NCBI GenBank assembly: GCA_001566295.1
Contig: KQ964258.1
Span: forward strand, 682,001-746,000
Length of the DNA stretch: 64,000 nt
Direction of reading: 5' to 3'
DNA from: Microdochium bolleyi
Lineage: Eukaryota; Ascomycota; Sordariomycetes; Xylariales; Microdochiaceae
A program made the position numbers and the translations under genes. Positions 10,255-22,098 of this stretch are shown piece by piece. Numbering within the stretch: the stretch's first letter is position 1; every line of letters begins with the position of its first letter. The notes beneath the pieces were generated by a model that saw only the letters and a program-made list of their open reading frames with translations, did not search any database and was not told where the DNA came from.

Positions 10255-12126
10255 ATGACGGCGACACAAGGCTACAATGTCATCGTCGTCGGAGCTGGTA
10301 GGTTTCTTTCGCTTCCCAGGTCACTGGTCATATGGCACGCGACTCCCAGCGCATGAGAGGCACTGGCTAACAATCGTCACCTGGTTGAAACAGGGTGGTA
10401 TGGCCTAGCCGCTGCCAAGTCCTACCTCGCAGCCCATCCCGAGCACAGAGTCCTGGTGATCGAGGCCGAGCGGACATGCGGCGGAACGTGGTCGAAAGAC
10501 CGGCTGTACCCAGGCCTCAAGTCCAACAACCTCTGGGGGTCCTACGAGTACCCCGACTTCCCCATGTCCGAGGATATCTACGGCGTCGGATACGGACAGC
10601 ACATTCCCGCGGCGGTACTGCACCGGTACCTGACAGACTTCGCAAAGAAATTTGGTGTCTTCGAGCGCATACAATTCCAGACAAAAGTTACGGCCATCGA
10701 GGCTGTCGAGGCCGATGGGAGCTGGCGGGTCCACACCACAAAGGTCGGCGACACATCCGGGGAGACGAGCGTGCTCGAGACCGAGAAGCTCATCGTCGCG
10801 TCGGGCCTCACGTCCGAGCCCAACCTGCCGCGGTACAACGGCCAGGAGACATTCACGCCCGAGTTCTTCCACGCCAAAGACTTCTGCCGCAAGGCTGACG
10901 TTGTCAAGACCGCCAAGACCGCTGTCGTCGTGGGTGGCGGCAAGTCGGCCCTAGACTGCGCGTACGCGCTCGCCGTCGAGGGCGGCGCGACGGTGCACCT
11001 GATCATCCGGCCCAAGGGCGACGGCCCGCTGTGGCTCGCGCCGGCCTTCGTGACGCCGCTGAAGCGTATGATGGAGGAGCTCCTCGCCACGCGGCTGCTG
11101 ACGTGGTTCAGCCCGACCATCTTCGGCGCTGAGGACGGGTACGGCGGGATCCGGCGATTCCTACACTCGACCGCCGTGGGCAACTGGTTCGTACGGACAT
11201 TCTGGAGCGTGCTGAAGGCCGATGTCATCGGTGCGCACGGGTACAAGAAGCACGTCGAGGTCGGCAAGCTCACACCCTGGCAGAGCCCGATGTGGACAGG
11301 GTCCGGGGTCGGCATCCACAACTACGACAGCAACTTCTTCGACCTGGTGCGCGAGGGTAAGGTGCTCGTGCATGTCGCGGACATCGACCGGCTGGACGGC
11401 ACGAGCGTGTACCTGTCGTCCCGGCCAAAGGACCAGCCGATTGAGAATGTCGACGTCGTCATCTGCGCGACGGGCTGGAAGAAGGACGCCGCGGTCGCGA
11501 TCCGCGGCCTCGATGTCGGGCTCGCCGCGCAGGACGCGGAGCGCGAGAAGCTCATCGCCGCGGCCGACGCCGAGGTCCTCCGGGAGTTCCCCATGCTCAA
11601 GCAGCAGCCCACCCTCACATACACCAAGGCCGCGGGCGACGCCGCCAACGGGGGCAAGGCCTCGAGCGCCGAGCCCCTGCGCAACTACCGCTACATCGTG
11701 CCCACGCAGGCGTACTTTGGGCGCTCCTTCGCGTACGCGGGGATGGTCTCGACGGTGACGACGTCCATCTTCGCGTCGGTCCAGGCGCTCTGGATCACGG
11801 CGTACTTTGACGGGGCGCTGTCGCGCGCCGCCTCCACCGAGGACGAGGTCGTCCGCGAGGTCCTCCTGCACACGCAGTGGAACAAGTGGCGCTACCCGTG
11901 CGGCTACGGCGCCAGCCTCCCGGACTTTGCGTTCGACTCGATCCCCTACGTCGATCTGCTCGTGCGCGACCTCGGGCTCGACAACCACAGGGGCAAGTCG
12001 CGCCTCGCGGACGTGCTCAAGCCGTACAAGCCCCGCGACTATGCCGGGCTGGACCAGGAGTGGCTGGCGTCGCAGCAGGAGAAGCAGAAGAAGCAGGGCA
12101 AGGCGCAAGGCAACGGGGCGATCTGA
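10255..12126 (+). CDS. Flavin-containing monooxygenase, 591 aa, one intron
   Basis: The exons are 10255-10297 and 10394-12126. The intron is phase 1, 96 nt (donor GTAGGT, branch CTAAC, acceptor ACAG), and splits the FAD-binding Rossmann motif, which reads VVGAGWYG after joining. Further class B signs are VIEAERTCGGTW (FAD contact), a YNGQETFTPEFFHAKDF stretch in the place of the FMO-identifying FxGxxxHxxxY/F, the NADPH Rossmann motif VVVGGGKSALD, and ATGW near residue 345. The length is slightly above that of typical fungal FMO-like enzymes, with a Lys/Gln-rich tail. It would use FAD, NADPH and O2 to oxidise N or S atoms, or ketones if it acts as a Baeyer-Villiger enzyme; the substrate is not deducible. 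The neighbours give no pathway. Confidence 0.87.
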
Positions 12127-13793
12127 AGAAGAGAGTGGCTCGGTTCGGTGGGACTATGTACATGGTGCCTCTCACTGGGGTCTTGCCGTGTCTCATGAAC
12201 TGAACGCGCAAAAACTGCATGGCTGATAAGAAGCCGCGCTGGTATTGTTACTTTGGATATGGGTGCAGGAGAGTCACGAGAGGAGTATCTATTTCCGCTT
12301 TCTGTATGTAGGGTATGTATGCGTTTTTGTTGGTGCCGGTGGCCACGGTATCGGGTTCTGTCGGTTTTCTATCAGTCTGTACATATGAGCGTCGCTTCAA
12401 ATCCTGGTCATGTGCCTGAGTTTCAACCGGTTTTGGGCTATGTGTCTCCTTACGATGGAGAGGGCGATAGCGCCCAGAAGGTAGAACAATCACGGCTGAT
12501 ACCCAAAGGCAAGCGCATGAGAGACAGGCTGAGATACTGTTGGTGACGAGGGCCGAGCAGCAGGCCTATGGTACGATATCAGCAACACCAATAAGGGCAG
12601 CGGCACTTCCTGCGGGCCTGACACTGGAAACCAGTCCGAGTGAGCCGAGATGCGTGATCGATTTCCCCCGATTGCTGGCAGTCATCTCTGGAGGGGGGCG
12701 GTTGGGGCCTTGGATCACGTCTCGTTGCTTCTCGACTCAAGTTGACTTGAGTCATGTGGGTCTGTTGATGAGGATGTGCAAACATGGACAGCTACCATGC
12801 GCATGTCTGCTCAAGTCCGTAGCGCCACGGCCGACAGACCTGGCACCAGATACCCCGGGGATATCACGCCACACTCGCACATCTCCGGAATGCCTTCCTG
12901 CCTGTCACATCCGCGCGCGTTGGTCTTCAGCTCAGTGGAACCACTAACTCGACATCACAAGGGTCCGCTGCCCGAAGAAGTCGCGCTAGCCAGGTAGGAA
13001 AATCCAATAGTTCTCAGCCCGCACGCTGAAAAGGGCAAGGTCAGGTCCCCGGAGCGCCAGCGTTAGTCAGGGGTAAATTTGATTGAGCGGGCAGCAAACC
13101 TCTGTGAAGATCTTGGGTGACAAATTCCCGTTTCTCTTGGAGGTGTTACGTGTAGCTGAGAGACTCCTCACGAACAGCTCGTCCGGAGACCGCGGTCGAG
13201 ATGCTGATGCAAAAGACATTGATGGCGGTTCTGCTGCGAAGGTAAACATAGACCAGGGTAGTCTGGGACGGATCAGCAAGACCGAGCCGAGCGAGTACTG
13301 TTAAGAAGTGCTCCTCGGGCTCGGACGCCTCGCGCAAAGTCGTCTGCCCCACGTGGCGATTGTGGCCAGCTGAACCGATGAAGCTAACAGGGCAAGTCGT
13401 CCAGGGTTCGCCGTTCAGCTGTGACAATGCGGATCGAATGTCCCTCGGCAAGCGCCCAGTTTCCCGGTCTTCCTGGCTGGGTCTTTTGCTGGATTCGGCG
13501 TCGTGCCACTTGGGTTGTCATGGCGTTGCTGAAGTCTCCACGAGGCGTAGAGAATGGTGGGGATGGAGATGAATAAATGTGCCTTAGATCCCCCTTTGGT
13601 GTTTATGGTTCCTGTTTTTTTCTCGGTCGTTGTGTCTCGCTGCCAGTCCGACGTTCGTTGTCCGCAATACCATCACGCTCGCTTCGTCACTCGTTAATAT
13701 CAGTTCCGCACGCAAGGGAAACTTCCCAATACTACTACACTGCGAACATCAACAAGCCTCATCACCAGCAAGACCAGACAACATCAACACACG
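12127..13793. other. Intergenic region of 1.7 kb
   Basis: No convincing gene on either strand. The final 200 bases form a pyrimidine-rich leader to the secreted-protein gene. Confidence 0.45.
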
Positions 13794-14465
13794 ATGCAGC
13801 TCACCAACTTCATCACGATCACGCTGGCGACCCTCGCCTCGGCTGCCCCGCACGCACGCCGCCAAAACGATACGACCCCAACGTCCAAGTGCTCCGGGTG
13901 GTCGTTCTACCTACAGGTCGACGGCGTGGCCATCGCCGACCCGGACCAGGACCCCGCGCTGCAGAACGGCGACGGCAAGTACATCGCCATGGAGGACCGC
14001 AACAACCGCTTCGGCACGCTCGAGGGCGTCCCCATCGCCGACAACACGACCGCTGCCGGCGGCGCCGCCCTGTTCCGCATCGACGAGCAGCAGCGCCTGG
14101 TGAATGTGGACTCGGGCAAGATCCTCAACACGTTCGCCTCGTACAGGTCGAACCAGGTGTACTGGGACCTCGAGGAGAACATCTACGGCGACTGGGAGGC
14201 GCCGACGTGCTGGGTCGTCTCGGAGAAGGTGGTGGGCGAGAAGTACGCGCGCTGGAGCCGCCACCTGCGGTGCGAGAAGAACCGCCAGGTCGAGTGGTCG
14301 ACGTGCTTTGCGACCTCGGAGGACCGGCCGGCCAGGAGGAACGGCCAGCTGTACATGACGGCCAGCGCGGCGGGCCAGGGCACCGACTGCGGCGGCGTCA
14401 AGCTCAAGGTTGTATACGCCCAGCCGCCGACAGCCGAGCCGACCACCGTTGCGACGACGGTTTGA
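13794..14465 (+). CDS. Small secreted protein, 223 aa
   Basis: Single exon. The N-terminus is a clear signal peptide (MQLTNFITITLATLASA), followed by HARR, a likely Kex2 site, and an NDT glycosylation sequon. The mature part has five Cys, with aromatic-rich patches (SFYLQVDGVAIAD, NQVYWDLEEN, CWVV), and a threonine-rich tail. The pattern resembles cell-wall or extracellular proteins of Pezizomycotina that carry a beta-sandwich-like region, but I do not recognise a named domain. The size and secretion signal would put it among candidate effectors or wall proteins. It contains neither a GPI signal nor a transmembrane helix. Function unknown. Confidence 0.78.
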   Translation: MQLTNFITITLATLASAAPHARRQNDTTPTSKCSGWSFYLQVDGVAIADPDQDPALQNGDGKYIAMEDRNNRFGTLEGVPIADNTTAAGGAALFRIDEQQRLVNVDSGKILNTFASYRSNQVYWDLEENIYGDWEAPTCWVVSEKVVGEKYARWSRHLRCEKNRQVEWSTCFATSEDRPARRNGQLYMTASAAGQGTDCGGVKLKVVYAQPPTAEPTTVATTV

Positions 14466-15933
14466 GTCGCGTCTACTCAGGCCGAGCTTGGAAAAGCCTT
14501 TGCATCCTTCAATAGATTGGCCCTAATATGCTGTAGAGCTGTGGATATCAATGGATCTGCCGGAGAGACTCGCCCCTGAAAATTGTTGCTGTTGTTGATG
14601 TGTTCAGTCTGTGCCTTGTGTATGACATGCAAGAGCTTACTTGTTGCAATTATCTCCTGTGACTATAGAACCAGGTGCCTGGGTCCTTCCTTGGCCTGTC
14701 ACTCGCGGGCAATCAGGCTCTGCGGCAGGACGTGGCGCGAGAGACGGGCGGCACAGCCATGACGCAATGTAACGCCGGAGCCTGCAGTTGGCCTGCAGTT
14801 GGCTGTGCCGAGCATCTACGTGTAATGTCCAGAAGAGAAGGTCGGTGACAGTGGCCCCCTGCCATAGCGTCTGTGGGGGACCGCTCAGGACGGAGAAAGA
14901 TGTTGCCGAGGACAGAAAGGGAGCCACGATCGCTGTTGGTCGACGTGATCGACATGGATCCAGGTCCAGTGCTGTCTGAGTCAGGAGGCCAGCAGACATC
15001 GGCCAACATCGTCACAATCTACTACCCATCACAGATCTTCCAGCTTGGCATTTCCATGTACCTGGTCCGGCAGAGCCTTCCCCTCCAGGCGTCGGGCCGA
15101 TCGGTCTCCCATCGCACTCGGCCGCGACTTCCACTCCATCTGAGATGCCCACCACTTCCGTGACCTTGTGTCAACCTCTAACACGCAGCGCACCCTGTCT
15201 CAGCCCTGGGCCCAACAAGCAATGCCGCTGTGATCAGCCTGCCTCGCTACACCGCAGCCAGCGACATGTCGCGTCCGCTGGCAAAAGTACCAGGCCGGGG
15301 TCCAGGCTGCCGGTACATGCCCAGAGTATTTCTCCTGCACGTAGATGCGGTCCACGTCGCTCCGGCCCAATGATGCCTCGACACACACGCGCCCTCCTGC
15401 ACAACCGTCGTCGCCCCATGGTCGTGGGTCCAGCCTCCCACTGCCCTGGGTCCGTGTCTGGAATCGGTCATTCCAGCCCGCCGGGTCTGTATACTCTCAC
15501 CAGCAGACGCAGAGCGGCATGTTCCGTTTCGCAAGCTGGGTTCTCGCTGAGGCCAGGGTACTGAGCTGGCCAATGGTGTCCATGTAAGGGCAGGTGATAG
15601 CTAAGCAGAGTCGCGAGTCGGTCAAGCCGACGATGCACTCCAGGCTCGTCTTTGCCCGTCGCTCGCTCTTCTGGTCCTTGGCTTGCTTATTTAAGCCTGC
15701 GGGTGTCCCGTCAGCTTCGGGACTCCCTCTGAACGCCCTCAGATACCGCCACAGAGCAAGATACACTGCAGTCAACATAATTTGCCCTATCATCAACACC
15801 AGAAACTTCGCTGTATAGACTCGTATCAATACGGCATCGGCTTGAAAACTCGGACTTCGTTTTGTGAGTATAGCGGACAGAGCGACGATCACCTCCTCTC
15901 CTGTCTTCAGCTTTTCTGAGAGTCAACGAAACA
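14466..15933. other. Intergenic region of 1.5 kb
   Basis: No supported gene. A minus-strand frame at 15497-15892 starts with a hydrophobic stretch, but it overlaps the promoter of the methyltransferase gene and lacks family resemblance. A TATA-like TATTTAAG lies near 15688. Confidence 0.4.
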
Positions 15934-17207
15934 ATGGACGTCGAGGAGGAAGATTTCATCGAGGTCCCCGAAGAGATTCGGCAGCATGCTATGGAAGGCA
16001 GGTTTAGATATCACGCCTACGGCAGCAGCACCTACGCCTTTCCGAACGATGACATCGAGCAGAGTTGCGACGAGGAAATATATCAGTCGAGTCTTATGTT
16101 GTGCGGTGGAACCCACCACCTCGCTCCCGTGGCTGATGCCCTGAGCGTCCCCGGATCGAGAGTCCTTGATCTAGGTAAGGTCCCGATGGCAACCGGGACT
16201 AGCATCATAGACCCAAAGCCTGTTTGTTAGCTACTGACCGTTTGTCAAGGGACGGGCACCGGTCTATGGAGTCTAGAGAGTAAGCAGAATCGCACTTCCA
16301 GTTATTGCTAAGAAGTCCAACGTCCTGAACATTGGCACACAGTGGGAGACAAGTATCCGAATGCCAAGTTTCTAGGCATTGACATTTCACCTATACAGCC
16401 CACGCTTGTTCCTCAGAATGTCAAGTTCCTTGTTGCGGACATTGAGCAGGACCTGGACGTTGACAAGAGCTGTTATGACTACCTCCACATTCGTCACACC
16501 ATACACGCCATCAAGGACAAGAGCAAATTGATCAAGGATGTGTACAGGTATGTTGTCGTACGGTGGTCTTGACTGCTCTTCTGTGGCTTGACCTGAACGT
16601 GATCGATCAAGACTGTCTCGCGCCAGACTTTAGGGACTACAGATTGCTAACCACACGAGCGTGTGCCAGGCTGCTGAAGCCCGGAGGATGGGTTGAGTTT
16701 CACGGCCTCGATCACATTCCGCATTGCGATGACAACTCTCCTGCGCCAGATATCCCTTACGCGATAGGGGATCTTGCAGAATATCTGACCACTGGAATCA
16801 AGCAATGCTCTGGCACCGACTTCAATGCAATCACGCATGTGGCGTCGATGATGGCCCTTGCTGGTTTTGATGGTGTCACGAGTGATGTGCGCAAGCTGCC
16901 GTTGGGCGGCTGGCCACAAGACGCGACGATGCGCAGGTGCGGCCTGCATACACTGTCTGTGTTTCTACGGGGCCTGAGAGGAAAGTGTGCTCGAGCAATG
17001 GGGCCGAATGGTCTCCAGTGGCGAGAGGAAGAGATTGAGGCCTTCCTCATCTTGTGCCGTCGAGACGCGGGGGATCCCAGATACCACACCTGGTTTCCGT
17101 ACCACATTGTGTGCGGCCGGAAGCCTTTGTAAGTCGACTGGATAAGCGTACTCGATTCCTGCGCTCACTTGAGCTAACCACGAGTCGCTAGCGTGTCGAA
17201 TCTTTGA
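15934..17207 (+). CDS. LaeA-like SAM-dependent methyltransferase, about 316 aa, 3-4 introns
   Basis: The exons read 15934-16174, 16250-16279, 16343-16547 and 16670 onward. All junctions keep frame, and branch points (CTGAC or CTAAC) are visible in introns 1 and 3. The joined protein carries LDLGTGTGLWSLE (SAM motif I), a GIDISPIQP acidic loop, VADIEQD, and LLKPGGWVEF: the standard order in fungal TAM-domain/LaeA-like methyltransferases. The N-terminal RFRYHAYGSSTYAFPND matches the family's conserved entry segment. The end is ambiguous. Unspliced, the frame stops at 17130-17132 (312 aa). A good donor GTAAGT at 17129 with a CTAAC branch and TAG acceptor at 17191 would give a stop at 17205-17207 (316 aa). 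Members range from secondary-metabolism regulators to enzymes of unknown substrate; this one is not LaeA itself as far as I can tell. Confidence 0.82.
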
Positions 17208-18085
17208 AGACTGAAGAATGCGAACCAGTTCTTGAGATTGCCTCGTGTTTCCGGGCAATGACTGTGGGCGATCATTATAGATTCGGGCGTGAAATGCCCG
17301 AAATGCCGCAGGTATCCCTTGTTGCAGTATCTCGTATGATGGGCAGAAGCCAAGAGAGTGGGCCATCCATTGTCTGGGGGATTTTTGGCATGCAATAGAA
17401 TAACCAGTCTGCAAGTCATCCGACCTTCATGCGTGGAGACCAGCTAGCAAGAAGGAGACGTTGAGTGCTGGGGAATGGAAAATGCAGCTGAATGTTGGAT
17501 GCCCTTTGTCCCTCGAACCTCGATGGTCGGGTCGCGTGCAACTGAAAGCTGCCTCGACGTCATGGGGCGTTTCTGGCATAAGCAAGATTTGCCAACGAGA
17601 GCATAACTGAGCACAGAGTGTTGTAGCGCATTGCGCACAGAAATGGAATCAGGCCATCAGCTTCCCGTGCGGAAACCTCCCTAGGTGTTATGTGTGTTCT
17701 TGTGGGTGTTGTCTAACCTCCAGCATTTTTGCACCGACGAAAACGTGATGGATCAAAGTCCATGACGTTAGACGCTGGACGCCGGACGCTGTCTCTGCCG
17801 GGGCTGTTTCGGGACGTGGGACCCCGTTGCCGGCGGTAAATCACCAGGGGCCACGCCAGCCGCCGTCCATCCACCAGCGAACCTCGGAATCAACACCGGA
17901 CCGACCTCGCGAGTGTCTGTTTTTCTCATCCCCATCCTTTGAAACATGTCGAGCAGAGTTGCCTCTGCCGTCGCGAGGTAACACGGGAGGCTCAATCGTG
18001 CTAGGCTACGGCACAAAGGTCGAGAACACGACAGTTCTGTTCGACCACACTGTCTTTAGCGGAACCCCTTGCAGGCATACTCACG
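17208..18085. other. Intergenic region
   Basis: Contains the 3' flank of the methyltransferase and the promoter of the MFS gene. Nothing else is seen. Confidence 0.45.
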
Positions 18086-19784
18086 ATGCACGACGAGGCT
18101 CGTTCCGAGACATCTGCATCGGCAGCACCTTCCCAGCTGCGGGCCAGGACGGAGCAGAGCAGCGGCACCCTCAGCCGCGTGCTCTGGGCGCCGCCGTGGA
18201 CGCGATGGGACCCCGATGCCGACAACGACCTGGACTGGAGCAAGATCATGCTCTTTGCACTTGTAAGATTGTCCCCTCCCGTCGCATTAACCCTATCCTA
18301 CAAAGTCCTGCAAGGAGCGATTCTTAAAACGACCATGGTGATTAATTCATGAGGGGATCAGACCGCGGCGTGCAGCGTCGCCAACTTGTACTACAGCCAC
18401 CCTATCCTCAATGTACTTGCCGTCGACTTTGGCGTCTCCGACGAGCGCGCATCGCTCGTGCCCACGATCACGCAGGCCGGCTATGCCTGCGGACTACTCT
18501 TCGTCATACCCATTGGCGATGTTGTGTCCCGGCGACCCTTTGTGATTGCGCTGATGACCGTCACTGCGGTCCTGGTGAGCACACGCCTCTCTATCTATAC
18601 TACAAAGACGGGATACCTCCAAAGACTGACGCCAAACGTGATCGCAGTGGCTCGGGGCTACCCTGACCTCCTCCTTCTCGGCGTTCCTGGGCCTGTCCTT
18701 CGTCGTGGGCGTCACGACCGTGACGCCGCAGCTCATGTTCCCGCTGACCTCGCAGTACGCACCGCAGAGGCACAAAGCCATGATGCTCTCCATCGTCATG
18801 TCGGGCGTCGTGTTCGGGATCGTGGTCGCGCGCATCCTGTCGGGCGTGGTCGCGCAGTTCACCGCCTGGCGCGTCGTGTACTGGGTGTCGCTCGGGTGGC
18901 AGGTGCTCGTCGTCGCGCTCCTTGTCCTCGCGATGCCCGACTACCCCGTGCTCGCACGGCCGGGCACCTCGTACCCGGGCACGCTGCTCAAGATCGTCCA
19001 GCTGCCCTTCCGCCACCCCGTGCTCACGCAGCAGAGCCTGATCGCGTTCCTGGTCATGGGCGTCTTCACAAACTTCTGGACCACGCTGACGTTCCAGCTC
19101 GCGCACGTCTTCCGCCTCAGCACGCTGTCCATCGGCCTCTTCGCGCTCATTGGCCTCGCCCCCGTGCTGCTCAACCCGCTCATCTCGCGCGTGCTCACGT
19201 CCCGCGTGCACCCGACGGGCACGCTCCTCGTCGCGCTGACCGCCGGTCTGGCCGCGGCGTGCGTGGGGACGTTCGTCGGCGGGTTCAGCCTCGCGGGCTG
19301 CGTGGTGTGGGCGCTGCTGGGCGACCTGGCGATGAACACGACCGTCGTGGCGGGCAGGGTGGCGTTCGGGCACGTCGAGCCGCAGGCGCAGAACGCCGTC
19401 AACGCCGTGTACATGGTCTTCACGTTCTGCGGGCAGCTGTGCGGGACCGCGGCCGGCAACGCGCTGTACGCCCGCGGCGGGTGGCTAGCGTCGGGCGGGC
19501 TGGCGATCGGGATGCTGGGAGCTGCGATGGTGGTCAATGTCGCGAGGGGCCCGAGGGAGACTGGCTGGGTCGGCTGGAGCGGAGGGTGGGATCTGAGGGG
19601 AGGAGCAGCAGCAACAGGTCCGGGAAAGCCGTCGCCGGCATCGCAGTCGGCGGATGACGGCGAGCGCGGGCTAGGGGTGGCCGGAGAGGATACTGAGAAG
19701 GCCGCAGTTGCGGCTGGACCAGCTGGGTCTGGGCGCAATCCTGCGGATGGAACGAGTGACGGACAGAAAGCAGACAACTTGTAG
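18086..19784 (+). CDS. MFS transporter (DHA1-like), 508 aa, two introns
   Basis: The exons are 18086-18262, 18362-18574 and 18648-19784. Introns of 99 and 73 nt are both phase 0; the second has a clear CTGAC branch and CGCAG acceptor. A 55-residue acidic cytosolic N-terminus leads into TM1 (SVANLYYSHPILNVLA). The loop 2-3 signature region reads GDVVSRRPF, and about twelve hydrophobic segments follow to near residue 430, then a Gly/Ala/Ser-rich soluble tail. The LYYSHPIL and PTITQAGYACGLLF strings are typical of a fungal/bacterial MFS group of the YgaY/YnfM type, annotated as drug:H+ antiporters. The substrate is unknown. It is convergent with the homogentisate dioxygenase gene, 237 bp away. 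Confidence 0.88.
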
Positions 19785-20021
19785 ACTTCGCTTCAAGTTC
19801 GGCCCATAGAGCGACACCCCACACGGCGAACTGTTTCAAGAAATATATTGTAACTTGAGGGTGGAAGAACATCCGCCACCGTGGGCGTGAAGACCTCCAA
19901 GTCTGGCAATTTTACTCGAACTAAATCCACTGCTTGGTTCTGGGCTCAGAAATGGCCGGTCAACGTTGTATCCGCTACACAATACTTGCAACACACACAT
20001 ATCTCTCTTTCTCTTCTCCCC

Positions 20022-21562
20022 CTACTCCAGCAGATGCCCGCAGCTGCCCCCCTCAGGCACGCCCTCTGGCCGCGCCCAGTGCACCCTGACGGTCTCCCAG
20101 CTGTGGCTGTTGTACTCCTCCTGCACCTTCCTGCACGTCTTGAGCCCCCACTCCGTGACCCCGACCATCAGGCAGCTCTCGAACATGAACGCGCACCCTC
20201 CCTTCCCCACGAGCTGCGGCGCGAGCTCCGCGTTCCGGGCCCCCTCGTAGCTCGCGGCATCGGGCCCGTGCCCGGACATGACGTTGTGCAGGCTCGCGCC
20301 TCCGGGGCTGAACCCGCCCTTTCCGGGCTTCTTGGCGTCGTACACGCCCCCGATCAGGCCCATGAACTCGGACATGGTGTTGCGGTGGTACCAAGGGGGC
20401 CGGAAGGTGTCCTCGGCGACGAGCCAGCGCGGGGGGAAGATGACAAAGTCGGCGACCGCGGTGCCCGGGTGGTCCGACGGCGCGGTGAGCACGGTGAAGA
20501 TGCTGGGGTCCGGGTGGTCGAAGGAGATGCTGCCGACTGTGTTGAAGCGGCCGAGGTCGTACTTGTAAGGGTAGTAGTTGCCGTGCCAGGCGACCACGTC
20601 GAAGGGGGTGTGGGACTGCGTGGTGGTGAAGAGCGCATTGTTGAACTTCACCGTGACGGTGTACTCGGTCGTGCCCGAGGAGGCGGTGGCGTCCGGGCCG
20701 CTGGGGCCGTGGTCCTCGGAGAAGCACGCCACGGGGGCCTGGAAGTCGCGCGCGTTGGCGAGCCCGTTGGACCCGATGGGCCCGAGCTCGGGCAGCGTGA
20801 AGTGGCCCTGGTACAGCTCGAGCGCGTAGCCGCGGATGGGTTTTCCTCCTTCGGGGAGGAAGACCTGGAACTTGACGCCGCGCGGGATCACGCAAATTTC
20901 CATGGGCCGGACGAGCAGCCAGCCGAGCTCGGTGCGGATGTCGAGCACGCCGTCCTGCGCGACAATGAGGAAGTCGCCGTCGGCAGAGTAGAAGGCGCTC
21001 TTGCTGTCCATGGACTTGCCCGCGGCGAAGACGTAGATCCCGAGCCCGGCCTTCATCGTCGGGTCGCCCGCGCCCGCGAGCAGGTGCAGGCCCGAGACGA
21101 AGTCGGTCTCGGTGTGGTGGTCGAAGGGGTCCCAGCGCAGCTGGTTGGGGATGTACCGCAGTTTCGAGAAGGACAGGGACGAGCTCGCGGGCGTGGCGGA
21201 CTCGTTGGACGGCGAGGCGGCCTCCCGGAAGGACGGGTGCGCGCAGGACGGCAGGATGCGGTACAGCCATGTCTGCTGGTTCTCATGGCGGGGCGCCGTG
21301 AAGGCCGTGCCGGACAGCTTCTCGGCGTACAGGCCGTGCGGCGGCTTCTGGGGTGAGTTGTGGCCGATCGGCAGCGCTCCGGGGACGGCTTCGGTCCTGT
21401 GGGGGTGATCGAGATGTCAGCAGACAGTAATAGAAAGAATCAACACCAGCTGTGGCCAACGTGGCGGATCGGAGAGTGGGGGAACTGAGCCTACTCGTGC
21501 TGGCAGCCGAAGCCATTCTGGTAGCGGTACCGCTCCTTGAATTCGAAGTCCGTGACCGGCAT
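20022..21562 (-). CDS. hmgA: Homogentisate 1,2-dioxygenase, 480 aa, one intron
   Basis: The exons are 21562-21495 and 21396-20022. The intron is 98 nt, phase 2, donor GTAGGC, acceptor CACAG. The enzyme opens homogentisate to maleylacetoacetate with O2 and Fe(II) in phenylalanine/tyrosine catabolism, in the cytosol. The N-terminus YRYQNGFGCQHETEAVPGAL is the family hallmark. By alignment to the human enzyme, the iron ligands are His360 and Glu366 (in WYHRNTMSEFMG) and His399, with the second conserved active-site His at 393 (SLHNVMSGHGPD). The length is somewhat above the 445 residues of the human enzyme, with small insertions near residues 90 and 260. In many ascomycetes this gene sits beside fumarylacetoacetase and maleylacetoacetate isomerase; neither is in this window. 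The loss of its product step blocks tyrosine use and can raise pyomelanin. Confidence 0.96.
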
Positions 21563-22098
21563 CGCTGCTGTGTGGTGAGGTACGTGAGGCTCCAAAACAG
21601 TATTGAGGTCTCTCAAATGCCAGGTCGAGTGAATGATGTCCAATGTTGGCCGAGTGAGAAGGCTGGGAGACCGATTGCAAGCAGCTCTAGCTGGAGGATC
21701 GGAAGATATGGCGCAGAGCTTCCTGCTCTCTAATGTTGCGTTAAGAAGGAAGCAGCCGACACAGACAGTTGGAGAGTCACACCATTCTGATCTGCAGCAG
21801 AAGGTACCGTCGACCCGTCGACGCAACTGTGTTCCGCGTTCCGAGCACGCGAACAACGACCGACGCTTGCCGCAGCCACCTGCTGCCCATTCCGACTGGA
21901 GCCGCCGCCATGCGGGGGCGGGGGAGCGCCCCACTCTCGGCCGCCCCGCGGAACTGTTGCCGCGACGGCCGAGATCCCCGCACCGGCATGTCACACAGCT
22001 AAGCAAAGTTCCGAGAGGCACGCTGTTACATTATGTGATATCATTCCCGTCAAGCAGGGCGACCTGACAGGCAGGTGTTGTCTCTCTACCTATACTAT
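21563..22098. other. Promoter of homogentisate dioxygenase and 3' flank of the peptidase gene
   Basis: 535 bp between two minus-strand genes; no separate gene is seen. Confidence 0.5.

Noticed and set aside
11161..12108. Minus-strand frame of 315 codons
   Set aside because: Antisense of the flavin monooxygenase, which has all expected motifs.
13577..14515. Open frame of 312 codons overlapping the secreted-protein gene
   Set aside because: Different frame of the same strand; Arg/Pro/His-rich without family features, while the alternative frame has a signal peptide and ordered Cys.
15497..15892. Minus-strand frame of 131 codons with a hydrophobic start
   Set aside because: Sits in the promoter of the methyltransferase gene and shows no family pattern beyond one hydrophobic stretch.
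19881..21356. Open frame of 491 codons on the plus strand
   Set aside because: It lies antisense to homogentisate dioxygenase, is dominated by Arg/Val/Gly/Glu as expected from a GC-rich shadow frame, and shows no domain.
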